This document shows positions 43,720 to 54,834 of a stretch of 64,000 nt of DNA, one piece after another (the stretch's first letter is position 1; every line of letters begins with the position of its first letter). A model generated the notes under the pieces. The model had not been told where the DNA came from. It saw only the letters and a program-made list of their open reading frames with translations, and made no database searches. The position numbers and the translations under genes are program-made. Source of the DNA: Azolla caroliniana (lineage: Eukaryota; Polypodiophyta); NCBI GenBank assembly GCA_043228905.1, contig JBHGNT010000027.1, positions 310,001 to 374,000 of the forward strand, read 5' to 3'.

Positions 43720-44311
43720 ACCTAGGACTTGTAAGGGACGAGAGGGGAGACTTCACATGGAGCGCCCAGGCTTACCGCCTAGAAGCCGGTTCATTATATC
43801 AGACCCGCTTCATCGGTTCCCCACAGCATATCAAAATCCTCATCGCCGGTCGACCCGCCAATCTCTTCTCTTGAGGAGAAAAAAAGGCAAGATAAACCCT
43901 CGAAAAGGAATGCAGATCCGCTTTCATCGAGTTAACCTTTCAGAAAGAGATCGGCGCTCGTCCCTTCAGTCGCAAACCGAAGCCAAAAGTGGGTGGAGAA
44001 CTAGAATGGAAATCGACATGTTGAACGATGAACAGGCTAGAGAAAGTGCGTGCAAAGAAAGAGAGATTCAGCCGAACTACATACATAGCCTGCGTAAAAA
44101 GAAGAAAGAGAAACCCTGCCTGCCTGAAGGTAGAGCCAAGGAACCTCCGTAAAGCAAAAGGGAAGCAATGCGGACTGCCTATTTACTAAATTTCCAGATG
44201 TTCCCGTCACCTGTTATTTGGAGTCGATAGCCAATTCTGCCAGGGACAACTATTTCACCCGCAAACCAATGCCTTAAGCCGCTCAGTCATACCTCCGGCT
44301 GGCTCCCCGTT

Positions 44312-44375
44312 CATCATGAACCGGTTCATCATGAAGGCCTTCATGATGAAAAAGGGGCGGGTTTGATGAACCGCC
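44312..44375. repeat. short palindromic dispersed element
   Basis: It contains GGTTCATCATGAAGGCC, TTCATGATGAAAAAGGGG, GCGGGTTTGATGAACCGCC, as at 3826-3885 but with a shorter core. Confidence 0.82.
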
Positions 44376-44443
44376 TTGTAAGTGACCCTTGGCAGCGCAT
44401 TATAGTCTCTCTCGTGACCCTAACAGACACCCAATAGTTAGTT

Positions 44444-44668
44444 ACGCTAGAAGGTGCGAAATTAATTGGAGTAGGAGCGGCTATCATTGCCTCAGCGGGA
44501 GCAGTAGCAGGTACTGGAAACGTATCTAGTCCTTCGACAACCTTTGTGGCGTGAAATCTCTTATTAGCCAAATAATCATTCGGTTATGTTACTCCAGGCT
44601 TTGCCTTAACAGAAGTTATCGTCCCGTCTGCTTCGACGATGGCCTTTTCAACATCATTCGTATCTCGA
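44444..44668 (+). CDS. atp9: ATP synthase subunit 9 (c ring)
   Basis: Subunit c forms the proton-conducting rotor of ATP synthase. The frame reads ACG(Met)[71 protein letters not shown], then CGA. Edited, this is the full Atp9 with the proton-binding Glu of the ALTEA motif present. TGA and TAA stand at the conserved Arg and Gln of VARN..AKQ. The CGA at 44666-44668 becomes the UGA stop. Length is 74 residues. An ORF on the opposite strand is a shadow. Confidence 0.95.
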
Positions 44669-44738
44669 GAAAACAAAGGAGAACAAATAGGTTGTACCTA
44701 CGTACGGGATGGGGGGCTTGATGAATCCCCCATTTCCA

Positions 44739-44812
44739 GGGGAAATAGCTCAGTTGGTTAGAGTGCTGGTTTGTCACGCCAGAAGTCGCGGGTTCGAGCC
44801 CCGTTTTCCCCG
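44739..44812 (+). tRNA. trnD(guc): tRNA-Asp(GUC)
   Basis: Acceptor GGGGAAA/TTTCCCC, anticodon arm CTGGTTTGTCACGCCAG (GUC), and T loop TTCGAGC. Confidence 0.95.
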
Positions 44813-45612
44813 TTAGCATCATGCCAAGTTTGTTTTCTCAAGTCGGAGTTGATGATATTGATGGAAAAGAAGCCCGACCACCTCTGCCCTCCGAGTAGAG
44901 CATGTAGCGGAAAAACCAACCTTGTCAGTCTCTACCCTTTTTACACAGGCTATGCCTTTTCTCGTTTAGCGTAGTGTTCAAACATTAGTTTAGGTCATTT
45001 AGAGCCCATTCTGTGGCGGTTGGCTCATTCTTTGCCCCTCCGTGCTGGCTTGGCTGCTGCTTAAAGCCTTTATGCTTCCCTCAATTAATCGATTTGTGCC
45101 ACTTTACCACCTTTCAATTCAATTTGATTCAAAAAGTCAGGTCACGTACTCTTATCTAAGCAGGCTCGGCATGGAAATCATGGGTGGGGTTTTCGGCCAC
45201 GAAAGGGCAAGGCTTTGCAGTACCAGGTAGGCCTCCATGGGAGAGTGTGATGTACCAAGTCAATCGTTTGAATCCAGAAAACCTTCCAACTTGCTTGCTT
45301 GCTTGCTTGCTTGCTTGAGAATGCAATCTTTCAATTATCAGAACTCAAATGGAATGTGAAAGCCTGCCTAAGACGACGACAGAGGAATATTTTGAAAATA
45401 GCCCATGGAAAGGCGAAGAAGGGTATTAATGGTTGGCATGAAGCAAATGAAGCGTCTGAATCAAAGGATAGTTACCTATATAACATTCATTTATATATAC
45501 TAATATAATGCCATCGCGATATGCCCGGCGAACCGGGTCAGAGTTGTTCTTTTTCGTTCAATTACCACATAGAAATCTATCTTATAATTAGTAATAGTAA
45601 TACAATACATTT
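44813..45612. other. spacer trnD-trnK
   Basis: It holds the inverted copy (45030-45170) of a repeat in nad7i676 and a (TTGC)n array at 45290-45317. No gene is recognised. Confidence 0.55.
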
Positions 45613-45685
45613 GGGTGTATAGCTCAGTTGGTAGAGCATTGGGCTTTTAATCTAATGGTCGCAGGTTCAAGTCCTGCTACACCCA
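45613..45685 (+). tRNA. trnK(uuu): tRNA-Lys(UUU)
   Basis: Acceptor GGGTGTA/TACACCC, anticodon arm TTGGGCTTTTAATCTAA (UUU), and T loop TTCAAGT. Confidence 0.95.
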
Positions 45686-46088
45686 GACTTGAGACTTATA
45701 GTAATTACATGATTACAAAAGAAAGTGTACTTCAAAGATCACTCCGCTTCGGCCCAGTTGTGTTGTTGAAGGGGCCATCTGTAAACGTGGCTAGGCTGTA
45801 CAGTTAAGTTGCCCCTTGCACTCACCTTACGCCTCGACATCATCCATTCGAAAGCGCGCTCGCTGAACCGCTCGAGGACGAGGGAAAAAGCTGGCTTGCT
45901 TTTCCGCCCGTAGTACCCTCCTATAGAGCTAAGATTGGAGCTGCCTCTTTTTTGTTTGAAAATGTCAGAAAGGCAGAGCAAAAAAAGTTGTTGTTTTCGA
46001 AAGGAATTGACAGAAAATCTTGTAGATAGAATGGCCGCCTTGACTTCCGAGGCTCGATGAAACGGGCTGGCTGCTATGAAACTGCCCA
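45686..46088. other. spacer trnK-trnM
   Basis: No recognised gene; a minus-strand ORF at 45739-46089 is unassigned. Confidence 0.55.
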
Positions 46089-46161
46089 ACCTACTTAACT
46101 CAGGGGTTAGAGTATCGCTTTCATACGGCGAAAGTCATTGGTTCGAATCCAGTAGTAGGTA
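46089..46161 (+). tRNA. trnM(cau): elongator tRNA-Met(CAU)
   Basis: Acceptor ACCTACT/AGTAGGT, anticodon arm TCGCTTTCATACGGCGA (CAU), and T loop TTCGAAT. The sequence is close to plastid elongator tRNA-Met, so a plastid origin is possible. Confidence 0.93.
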
Positions 46162-47062
46162 ACTTGATTTTTCATGCATGGTTTCACTAACCAAGTACCG
46201 AGTTCCGTGTTTTCCAGCTTGCATTCGTCGTGAGCCAGAGCCAGTCCTTTGTCGATGGAAGACTCGCGGATGAAGCGGTTCATTGCTGCTGCTTTCGTTC
46301 CGATACAAATTAGATAGACCGAGCACTATACATGCCGCTATTGCTTCTATGAAATAAAGTAAATGGGGGGAAGGTCGACCCGCTTTCTACCAGGCGTGCG
46401 GAAAGCGATGAAAACCTAACTAAACTAAAGGTCCAATTTTCTGGCTGCCTTATGGTTGAAGCAATGTTCGGTGGCCCGGCGACTAGTGGATGTGGGACGT
46501 GTAACTATCCGATTCTGAAACGAACGCCGATGGTCTCATTGACCCAATTTACCGAGAGAGAATTCCGCTAACCATCGTAAGGTGATTAGGTCTGCTGGTT
46601 TTCATCGGGGCGGTCCTATGAGATGATTAGAGTGTATCTCATCACATTCCAGATCTATCAAATAATCGATTGTAAAAGAGTAATGGATACGGAGAGTTTG
46701 ACTCATTGAGAGTAGGGCGCAGAAAGTCAAGTCTTGCGATACTTCTCAAGCCAGCCCTTCGTGGTGCCTGACGGAATTGTCTAAAGCTGTTCTCGGCTCT
46801 GGTAACAGAGTTCGCTCCGAAGCTGTCTTGGCTTTTTTTTTGGCCCTCACCGCCTCATGAAGACGAATGAATGGGCCGCATAGATATTCTTCTGCTAATC
46901 TTCTCGAAAGCGGCGCAGTAGTAGCATCTAGGTGTGCAAATGGTTGTAGCGGGGGCTAGGTCAGTCAGATCATCCGCAGGTGCGCTTGAATGGAAGTTAT
47001 TGATCTGGAATTCTTTCCTATAGAGACCTGGCCGGCCGGGAAGAACCAGTTGATAACCCACG

Positions 47063-47095
<33 letters not shown>

Positions 47096-47363
47096 ACGGC
47101 CGAAGAAGCGGTTTTCATCGGCATTCTACCTGCCAAAAAGAAAGCAGAGACTTCTGATTCCGCGATTTTGGGCGAAGCGGAAGATGTTGTCAATGAATAA
47201 AGGTACAGCTTGCTCGTTGACATCTCGGAAATATTCTGCCATTGTTGGGGCTAGGTTGAGCCAACTCTCATACGAGCTCTTCAACAGAGCTAGTCCGAAA
47301 AATTGATAAACGTTAAGAACAACCCTCTTTCATGCATGTTGGAACAAAACCCTTCAATTCATC
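46162..47363. other. spacer trnM-atp6
   Basis: No recognised gene in 1.2 kb. A (TTGC)n array lies at 47063-47094. Confidence 0.55.
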
Positions 47364-48116
47364 ACGGCTTACAGTCTACCGGAATAACCTGCCATTATTC
47401 TATCGATTTCCATCCATATAGGAAATCCGTATCTTTTATTTATCAATTCCTCTCCATCTATGTCACCCACTACCAGTTTAATCCCGCTCCTAGTTCACTT
47501 GGTGACCTCGAATGGAGGACACTTAGTACTGAATGCTTGGTAATCCCTAGTGGAGATGACTTATGATTTCGTGCCCAATCTAGTGAACGAATAAATTAGT
47601 GGCGTTTCGAAATAATAGTCTTCTCTCCCGATCCTCGTTACTTTTACCTTTCCATTATTTCGTAATTTGTAAGGTATGGTACTTTATAGTTTTATGGTAA
47701 TAAGTCATTCTATTATTATTTTGGGTTCTCTATTCTCTCTTTCTCTTGGAACTATCGTAGTGGGGTCTTAAACACATGGGCCTCATCCTTTCAGTCTCTT
47801 ATTACTGCCGGGTGTACCTCCACCGTTAGCGCCTTTCCCAGTATTTTCGGAGTTAATCCTCTATCGTTTTCGTGCACTAAGCTTAGGAATATGTTTATTT
47901 GCTAATATGATGGCTGGTTATAGTTCAGTCAAGATTTCGAGTGGCTTTGCTCGGACCATGCTATCCATGAGGGGTATCTTGCTATTAGCACATCTCGCTC
48001 TTCTTTCGATCGTATTTGCATCAACTGGTTTAGAATCAGGTGTAGTTATTTTATAAGCTTATGTCCCTATAATCCCGATTCGTATTCATTTGAATGATGC
48101 AATAAACCTTCATTGA
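47364..48116 (+). CDS. atp6: ATP synthase subunit 6 (a)
   Basis: Subunit a forms the proton half-channels of ATP synthase. The frame reads ACG(Met)-AYSLPE*PAIILSISIHIGNPYLLFINSS.., HLVTSNGGHLVLNAW*SLVEMTYDFVPNLVNE*ISGVSK**SSLPILVTFTFPLFRNL*GMVLYSFMVISHSIII.., LLLPGVPPPLAPFPVFSELILYRFRALSLGICLFANMMAGYSSVKISSGFARTML.., STGLESGVVIL*AYVPIIPIRIHLNDAINLH and stops at TGA. Seven internal stops stand at conserved Gln. Length is 250 residues, as in bryophytes (no long presequence). Confidence 0.96.
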
Positions 48117-48128
48117 CATGGAAAGAGA

Positions 48129-48156
48129 AACGGTTTGGTTTCGTCACCAAACCGTT
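48129..48156 (+). terminator. stem-loop 12 bp after the atp6 stop
   Basis: A perfect 11-bp inverted repeat (AACGGTTTGGT, loop TTCGTC, ACCAAACCGTT). In plant mitochondria such hairpins usually define or protect mRNA 3' ends; that role is inferred. Confidence 0.7.
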
Positions 48157-49516
48157 CTTTTCTATATTGCAAACAAATCTGCCACGCTTAGCTTATTGGT
48201 TCGTTGCAACGCCGTCTGCCGTTACGTATCGCACCTTACATTACATGGTGGTTTCTTTTTTGGTAAATAATTTTAGTAAGTTTCATCATCATACCTTTTT
48301 GATTTGAGGCGGTCACTTTACCTACATTGGTAAATGATTTTTGTCCTTATACTCTAACCTGTACAATTATTGTATTGAAAGGTGGTATCTCACATTCTCT
48401 TAAATGCTAAGCAAAGAATAGGTTTGTAATCAAGGGAAATATGACAGATAGTCGTGGGAAATGAAGTAATAACAGAGGAATCGAGTGTTTCATAATTAAT
48501 GAGAAAAATCATGTGTCACATCACATAAAAAATGGATTGTCTTTCTAACGGAATACCTCTGGAATACCTTACCTGAAGGGAAATAACGGTACTAGGAAAA
48601 GAGAGAGAGATCCTTGCCTGGGCTGCTGGGAGAGTTTCCCACCTATTTATTCTATTTACGCCCTATAATAAATAAGGGCATTCCGGAGATCGAGGCACCT
48701 TGTTGTTGTTGAAGTCCTTTGACAACAATTCTATCCACGCACTGCCTATTTGTACGCCGAATAGCTAAAAACCAACAGGCTCAAGCTGCTTTCTGCCCAA
48801 CCTCTTCTTCTTCTTCTTCTTCTTCTTCCTTAAACTAAATTTAGAGATTTAAGGCGTTACGAATCAAAAAGTCAGAAAAAGATTCCGACGGCCGTAACAG
48901 CTCGCAACTACCTGGCCACCAGCTTCTAGGTTCAAAAAGTAGCGACATGAGCCCCCTAGCGTCTTTCGACGAGCTAACCAGATTTTCCTGAAGAAAAGCT
49001 AGTGAACCAAGTCCTCCTTAGGCATTAGGCCCCGAAGTCTGGAACAGCCGAGGACTGGAACCAGTAACCATCGGTATCTGGCGTATATCAAGTACTACCC
49101 TTTCCAGTGCCCTAATGATGTCTGAAAAGACAGAATAAACAGCCTTAAACTTTCAAATACTAGGTCCAAGGCCTCCATCCTGCCAAGACGACAGATTGCA
49201 CAAGAAAGGGCCGAATGATTCAATATCCGACTCTTCTTTTAATATCTCAGCACGTGACGATATGTCCAGGACGCAAGTTAGCGTGAACTTTCGGCGTGGG
49301 TATTGTACTTATGCCCAACAACCAACAAAATTGAAGATCAAATAAACTACAGCAATTAATAGCAAACATATCTAGGTTGCTTGGACTGGTTCTCGAAAGA
49401 AAATAATAGGTGACCGGAGTATAGTGAACTCCGGCCGGCCTGAAGGATCCCTAAGTGGTAGATAAGACCACGAAAATATTTTAATAGTGATTTCTAATTT
49501 ATGTCAACGCATAGTT

Positions 49517-49552
49517 TTCTCCTCTCCTCTCCTCTCCTCTCCTCTCCTCTCC
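49517..49552. repeat. (CTCCT)n tandem array
   Basis: About seven units. Confidence 0.95.
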
Positions 49553-50988
49553 AGCGGCTCTGTCGTCGCTACATGTAATTTGAAAGCAGCACTGTTTCAT
49601 CTTAAGATTTATGGCTTGTTTAAAGTAATCGAAATTACCGTACACTTTATCGATTACAAACCCACACAAAGATGTCACTACGACATTGTAGTGATCTACT
49701 AGGACTTTCCTTCGTGCGTGAAAATTACTAGCTTTCTTCGCTCCTACAATGGGGGGACAACCTCTCTTTCCACTTCTTCAAGAAAAAGGAGTGCTCAACA
49801 GGAAGGAATAGGATCCCCTTCTTTTCTTTTCTTTTCTTTTCTTGCGGCACCCAATGATACGCGTTATATATCTCTTCTTTAGGGGCCTTGAAGCCCAGCT
49901 GCTTTTCAAGATACTCCCTTGGCTCTGCTGCTGTTTCGATGTACCCGCATAATACTATACTGCATCTTAATGTCATCTACCACCTTGATGGTCTTTAGTA
50001 GCGCTAGGGTTCTATTGTCGTACAGTGAGAATATAGCTCCGCTATAAGGTTCTTGAACAGGAACTCAGGATGAACCAGCGGATGACCCAATGACTCAAAC
50101 AGGGTCTTCTTATACATATCTGATAGAGCTTTTGATACTGCGTGGTCTGAGAATCACTGTATACAGCGGCTTTTTCAGGAAAGCAAGCCTCTTCGCAGCA
50201 AGCATGGAAAACCACCTTATCACTCAGCAATGTGCATTGGTTGCTATCCGAGCAATTAGGGTTGGGTTTGACCAACTCTCTCTTGGAAAGCGAGAATTCT
50301 CGCCTCGTCACACTACACTATCAAGTCAAAGTTCCCAGACATGACCTTCCGGAGAAACTGGTAAATAGAATACGCGGTACGCCTGCGGCTCTCGGCGCCT
50401 CGACTGGATCCAGACCCCGCATTGGAACTTTCCTACGTAGGGAAATAACTATTTAGTTTGGGAGAGTGGTTCCCGGAATAATGATCTCTAAGAGCAAAAG
50501 TTGAGGGTTCGAATCCCATTTTCTCTTCTCTGAATTACGAGAGTGATACGAGTTGCTGTCTGCTGCTCTTGCCAACCCATTTCGTGAAATTCCCCTCTAG
50601 CTCAAGAAACGAGGTCATAGCCGAGCGGCAGGCCCGCCCTGCGTACTTCTCAACTCCTGAATAAGGAGCTCGAATCTACTGATCCGAGCATTCGCTCGTA
50701 TTCTGAAAGATGTGTCGTACTAGAGGTGCCAATCAAGCAAGCGCAATCAACAACCCGTCTCCTTGGGGTTCTTGCAGAGAACAGGGTAAGGCGGCCAGAG
50801 GAGCGGAATGAAGTTTCAAGATGATGAGGTAGCCGGCTCTCGAGAAAGCGACTTCTCTCTAGCGCCGATACGATCGAAGTGGTAAACCAAAAGTGAACCT
50901 GCCAACGACACACCTTTATGTATGACATAGTTTCGACAGGACGGGATGTCTTAGATAAAGCCTAAACTCTGTAAAAAGAAGAAAGGGG

Positions 50989-51040
50989 GGCACGCACGCA
51001 CGCACGCACGCACGCACGTATAAACAATAGCTCCTCCCGC

Positions 51041-51083
<43 letters not shown>
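50989..51083. repeat. adjacent (CACG)n and (GCAA)n arrays
   Basis: (CACG)n at 50989-51017 and a long (GCAA)n at 51042-51083 (about ten units) lie 25 bp apart, upstream of trnA(ugc). Confidence 0.95.
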
Positions 51084-51085
<2 letters not shown>

Positions 51086-51125
51086 TGTTTGCCCATATGA
51101 TACGTGTTGCATATGGAACGAGGAT

Positions 51126-51198
51126 GGGGGCGTAGTTCAATCGGTAGAACGCATGTTTTGCAAGTATGAAGTTATCGGTTCAAGTCCGATCGTCTCCA
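51126..51198 (+). tRNA. trnA(ugc): tRNA-Ala(UGC)
   Basis: Acceptor GGGGGCG/CGTCTCC with two G-U pairs, anticodon arm CATGTTTTGCAAGTATG (UGC), and T loop TTCAAGT. There is no intron, unlike plastid trnA(ugc). Confidence 0.92.
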
Positions 51199-51755
51199 TT
51201 CGTATACAGATTGGCACATTAGATAGAAATCCAGCAGATCCCCCGCCCGGTTCCCCGGGCGACATACGTGCGGACAAAGAGCTGCCTGCCCTCACGGGCA
51301 AGCTAACCCGCCGGTTCATCCGGATGAAAACCAACCGGTTCATCCGGATGAAAACCAACCGGTTCATCAAACCCGCCAACCCCTTTTTCATCATGAAGGC
51401 CTTCATGATGATGAAAACCGCACGCAGATTATGGCCGGAATTGCCAGGGCAGGCTTGTTGCCTGCGCGCACGCACCCCTTCATGCGGAATTCATTGAAAC
51501 CAGACACACACGGCACGAAGGCGAGAATTTTGATATCAGGACCAGCGAGCGTGCACTACCTCCCGACCTAACTTTTCTTTTCACTCCCGCCGGATGATGA
51601 AAACCGCTTCTTACCGCCCGCTTCTTTTCTTCGGGCACGAGTCCAGAAATGCATGCTGGTGGCGCCCGCCCTTTTGCTTGCCTGCATGAAGGCCAAGAAA
51701 CTGCCATGAATATCGAGAACAGACAAGGAAGAGCAACAGAATATAAGTACGATTT
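51199..51755. other. spacer trnA-atp4
   Basis: Apart from the palindromic element, no gene is recognised. Confidence 0.55.
51345..51420. repeat. palindromic dispersed element, inverted
   Basis: CCGGTTCATCAAACCCGCC, AACCCCTTTTTCATCATG and AAGGCCTTCATGATG are the reverse complement of the element at 3826-3885. It is preceded by two tandem copies of CGGTTCATCCGGATGAAAACC. Confidence 0.85.
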
Positions 51756-52277
51756 ACGCGCGAATTGATTTTATTTGCTATTTCAATTTCTAGCGTTTTG
51801 AGTTTGGAATGAATAATAATATATAATGAGGAAATATTAGTAGCTGTTCGTCTAGTGGGTTTTGTTTCCCTTAGTCAAAACACTCTAAGTGACATTTTCA
51901 GAGCGACTTTTAGGGCAAAAAGCGAAGCTATTTAAACAGATTTATAGCATTTTCCCAGTTCCTAGGAAGCTCTGTGGTCTGAGCCCGAGGAATGGCATGA
52001 ATTACTATTACTCAGTCTGCGTTTAAGTACGTAAATGATTGCGGAATCCTTTTTCAATGGGATAGTGGAGCGTCGCGCATTGTCGTACGAATAAACAGTA
52101 TAAGCCTCGCTGTGTTAAGAAATGGAACTTTAGTTGAAAGCACCGTTAGCCATTTGAGAGCATTCTCGCCTCTGAGAATAAGACGAGATAGTGAGTCGTT
52201 CCCGCTCTCCAGTCAGTGACGAATTTGGCGGCTTTTCCAGCAGCAGTGGAACGAAACATCAGTCCACACTGATCTAA
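51756..52277 (+). CDS. atp4: ATP synthase subunit 4 (b), YMF39 family
   Basis: Subunit b is the peripheral stalk of ATP synthase. The frame reads ACG(Met)-RELILFAISISSVLSLE*IIIYNEEILVAVRLVGFVSLSQNTLSDIFRATFRAKSEAI*TDL*HFPSS*EALWSEPEEWHELLLLSLRLST*MIAESFFNGIVERRALSYE*TV*ASLC*EMEL*LKAPLAI*EHSRL*E*DEIVSR. Edited, the N-terminal MREL..SVLSSK.I.IYNEE..VA.CF.GF block and the helical body match plant Atp4. More than ten stops all sit at plausible Gln or Arg sites. The end (TAA at 52275) is less certain because TAA could itself be edited. Confidence 0.88.
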
Positions 52278-52930
52278 CCGAGCATGGTTTTCTTAGAAGG
52301 AGGGAAAGGGGGATTCCAGGAGTTAGCTGACACTTCCAAAGGAGGGGAGGAAAGCCGTAGGGAAAACTGCAGCGAAAAGAGCTCGGGTCCGCCCTATGCA
52401 TGTAATAATGCTGCCCATGACTGGAGTAGCGAAATTATTGTCAAAAAGAGCAAGCAGAGCTCTTCTTTTCTTTTCTTTCCGCGCTGGCTGAGATGGATGA
52501 TAATCCTTTGGCCCTGCCTTTCCTTTCACGGTTGTCTTGCCGCTGGGTGTCCTGGCAGAACCTTGCCATTCCACTCGTGGTAGGTGGTGAAATCTCTGTC
52601 TAAATCATCGAAGAAAAGTCGAGTCGATTTTTTCGTGCGTGCTGCATCGGTAAAAAACCCCCTAGGAATATGTCGTCTATTTGCCTGCCAACAAAACGAT
52701 TACACTTCAGTCATACCTTTCAGTTCAGTGTTGCTCGAACTATGCTATCCATGATGGGTAGCACATCCTGCTCTTCTGTATCCACATCAATCGGTCCAGA
52801 ACCAGGTGTAGCTATTTGAAAAGTTTATGTCCTTAATCTTTCAAGGAGAAAAATATGGCTGCTTTGCCCTCAACAGATCCATCGACTCCATTACTTGAGA
52901 GGGCTAACAGCCAGCCAGCCAGCCAGCAGT
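52278..52930. other. spacer atp4-trnI
   Basis: It contains an atp6 fragment at about 52728-52830 and nothing else that I recognise. Confidence 0.6.
52728..52830 (+). pseudogene. atp6: atp6 3' fragment
   Basis: TTGCTCGAACTATGCTATCC, then CACATC.TGCTCTTCT, AGAACCAGGTGTAGCTATTT and GTTTATGTCC follow the atp6 C-terminal region (47945-48066) with deletions and substitutions. Confidence 0.82.
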
Positions 52931-53004
52931 GGGCTTATAGTTTAATTGGTTGAAACGTACCGCTCATAACGGTAATATTGTAGGTTCGAGCCCTACTAAG
53001 CCTA
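52931..53004 (+). tRNA. trnI(cau): tRNA-Ile(CAU), lysidine type
   Basis: Acceptor GGGCTTA/TAAGCCT, anticodon arm ACCGCTCATAACGGT (CAU), and T loop TTCGAGC. The CAU tRNA with this body is read as isoleucine after lysidine modification. A short (CCAG)n run precedes it. Confidence 0.9.
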
Positions 53005-53107
53005 TTTACTTGCCATACCTAACTCGCCAGTCTTTCACTACTTTGCTGCGCCCAGCAAGCAAATTCCGTTCTCTGAGCTTTGCTTCTCTTCCTTGGTTAC
53101 CACTGTA

Positions 53108-53179
53108 TGGAGTATAGCCAAGCGGTAAGGCATCGGTTTTTGATACCGACACGCAAAGGTTCGAATCCTTTTACTCCAG
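53108..53179 (+). tRNA. trnQ(uug): tRNA-Gln(UUG)
   Basis: Acceptor TGGAGTA/TACTCCA, anticodon arm TCGGTTTTTGATACCGA (UUG), and T loop TTCGAAT. Confidence 0.95.
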
Positions 53180-53934
53180 GATCCTAAGGCGGCATTCAAA
53201 GCATTGCTCATTCATAGCCTTCTTGTCTGAGTCATTCTTCTCACTCGGCTTGGAAGGCATCGCCGCCTTTCATCGGCAACGCCGCATGCCTCGCTCTTCT
53301 TTCTTGGAGAAACGTTGCCTTTACGGAACGGATACTTCTTGCATGCATTAAGCCATGCGAAGAAGGAATGAGTGCAACCAAGTGCTACCATGTGCAAGGA
53401 CTAGGCGAAGCGATGGACCCCGCACAGACAGTTAAACAAACGCCTTCAGCGATGAACCGCAGGCAGTGAGATACCAAAGATATGATCTATTGAGCAAGAT
53501 CCAAGATCGACTGAGCCTGGAGTGATGGGATCTGAAAAACCAACCTATAGAGATAGGCCCAAGGTCTGACTTGGCTAGCTGTTCTGAAAGAAATAGGTGC
53601 GGAAAATCTAATTTGGTAATGTTTCAATGGAAATCCAACTAGATAGTGGCGAAGCTACGTCATTTTACTCTGATGCGTATCCTAACATACATACATACAT
53701 AATAGTACCATGTACGGCATCGGTACTGATACCGATGGTTCTTTTGAATTATATGCCGCCTGTTCTACTCCAACATCCTCGAGATCTGGAAAGCAGAGTA
53801 TTATGGATGAGGAAGAACCCTGGCAATAGACATGTATGGACTTGGAGAGAGGCCTATTCTAGGTCGTCTCGACTATTCCGGTGATAAAACAAGGTAAAGA
53901 GACCCGCAACCTCTTCGTACCAAGCCAGGTAATC
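53180..53934. other. spacer trnQ-trnW
   Basis: No recognised gene. An 85-codon ORF at 53627-53884 is unassigned. Confidence 0.55.
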
Positions 53935-54006
53935 AGGAGAAAAGGGATTCGAACCCTTAACCTTTGGTTTTGGAGACCATTGTTCTACCATTGGAACTAT
54001 TCTCCT
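53935..54006 (-). tRNA. trnW(cca): tRNA-Trp(CCA)
   Basis: Acceptor AGGAGAA/TTCTCCT, anticodon arm TGGTCTCCAAAACCA (CCA), and T loop TTCGAAT, on the minus strand. Confidence 0.93.
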
Positions 54007-54079
54007 GAAATTAAATAATTACTTACGAGCCGGCCGGTTACTTTGCCTTTATTCCTTGGCGTTGAACCGTGCGGCTTCA

Positions 54080-54080
54080 T

Positions 54081-54112
<32 letters not shown>

Positions 54113-54307
54113 AAGGCGGTTCATGCGGAAGAAGCGGTTCATCGTGCTTGCTTCATGTGGATTTCTAGGCCTTCATGCGGTGATATACAACGGCAGCAAG
54201 CAAGCAAGCAAGCAAGCAAGCATGAAGGCCGATATCGTCGTTCTTTGGCTTGTGCCTGCCTTTTGGCCGGCTTCATCCGGCCGGGCCGGGCCGGGCCGGG
54301 CCGGGCC
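54080..54307. repeat. cluster of tandem arrays
   Basis: (GCAA)n at 54080-54112, (GCAA)n at 54195-54222 and (CCGGG)n at 54281-54307 lie within 230 bp. Confidence 0.93.
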
Positions 54308-54760
54308 GCCGCCCCTATTTATTTGATGAATCCCGTCCCGCAGTTTATGCTAAGACAGTGTGCGAGGGGCGCATATAGTCAGCTGCTCACAACCAACCTA
54401 CTTTCGTCTTGAAATGCCTTCTTAAGGCACTTTCCTCTCACTAGGTGAAAAGAAAGGAGTTTGCAGAAACGAATTGGAAAGGACCTCAAAGAAAGCAGCA
54501 AACCAATGGTACGCTAATTTACTTGGTCCTATCGATTTCTCACGTTAATAATAACCAAACGTGAAGTGGCCCGGTTAAGGTAGGGTTGTAGCGCCTGAAA
54601 TTGCCTACCTCTATGTATGAAGAAGATAATGAACCAAATGTCATCTAGCAGCGCCATACCACTTAAATGAGATTAAGGTTTGGCTCCGACACTCCAACAT
54701 GCCGACCGAGAATTCCCGGAGAACAACACCGTTCTATGAAACATTCAAGGAAGGTTTGTG
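54308..54760. other. spacer before trnR(ucg)
   Basis: No recognised gene. Confidence 0.55.
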
Positions 54761-54761
54761 T

Positions 54762-54834
54762 GCACCGAAGGGGACTTGAACCTCTAACCACCTGGTTCGA
54801 AGCCAGGTACTCTATCCGATTGAGCTATCGGTGC
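54762..54834 (-). tRNA. trnR(ucg): tRNA-Arg(UCG)
   Basis: Acceptor GCACCGA/TCGGTGC, anticodon arm CCTGGCTTCGAACCAGG (UCG), and T loop TTCAAGT, on the minus strand. Confidence 0.93.

Larger units (their letters stand above)
43135..44443. other. spacer trnE-atp9
   Basis: Unassigned ORFs are present at 43635-44152. A (GCAA)n array lies at 43687-43719 and a palindromic element at 44312-44375. The stretch 44275-44300 is part of an inverted trnS(gcu) 5' region (AAGCCGCTCAGTCATACCTCCGG-like). Confidence 0.5.
48157..51125. other. 3-kb spacer atp6-trnA
   Basis: No confident gene. Contents: a (TTC)n run near 48808-48831, (CTCCT)n at 49517-49552, (TTTTC)n at 49818-49843, (CACG)n at 50989-51017 and (GCAA)n at 51042-51083. 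A possible broken tRNA lies near 50460-50527 (GGGTTCGAATCCC T arm). Minus-strand frames at 49728-50311 are unassigned. Confidence 0.5.

Noticed and set aside
50460-50530. Possible tRNA with GGGTTCGAATCCC
   Set aside because: Only the T arm and part of the acceptor fit; no anticodon arm could be drawn, so it is noted only as a relic.
54056-54412. ORFs rich in ASKQ repeats, and similar LLAC or RTHA proteins elsewhere
   Set aside because: They are translations of (GCAA)n, (TTGC)n and (CACG)n arrays, open in all frames by composition.
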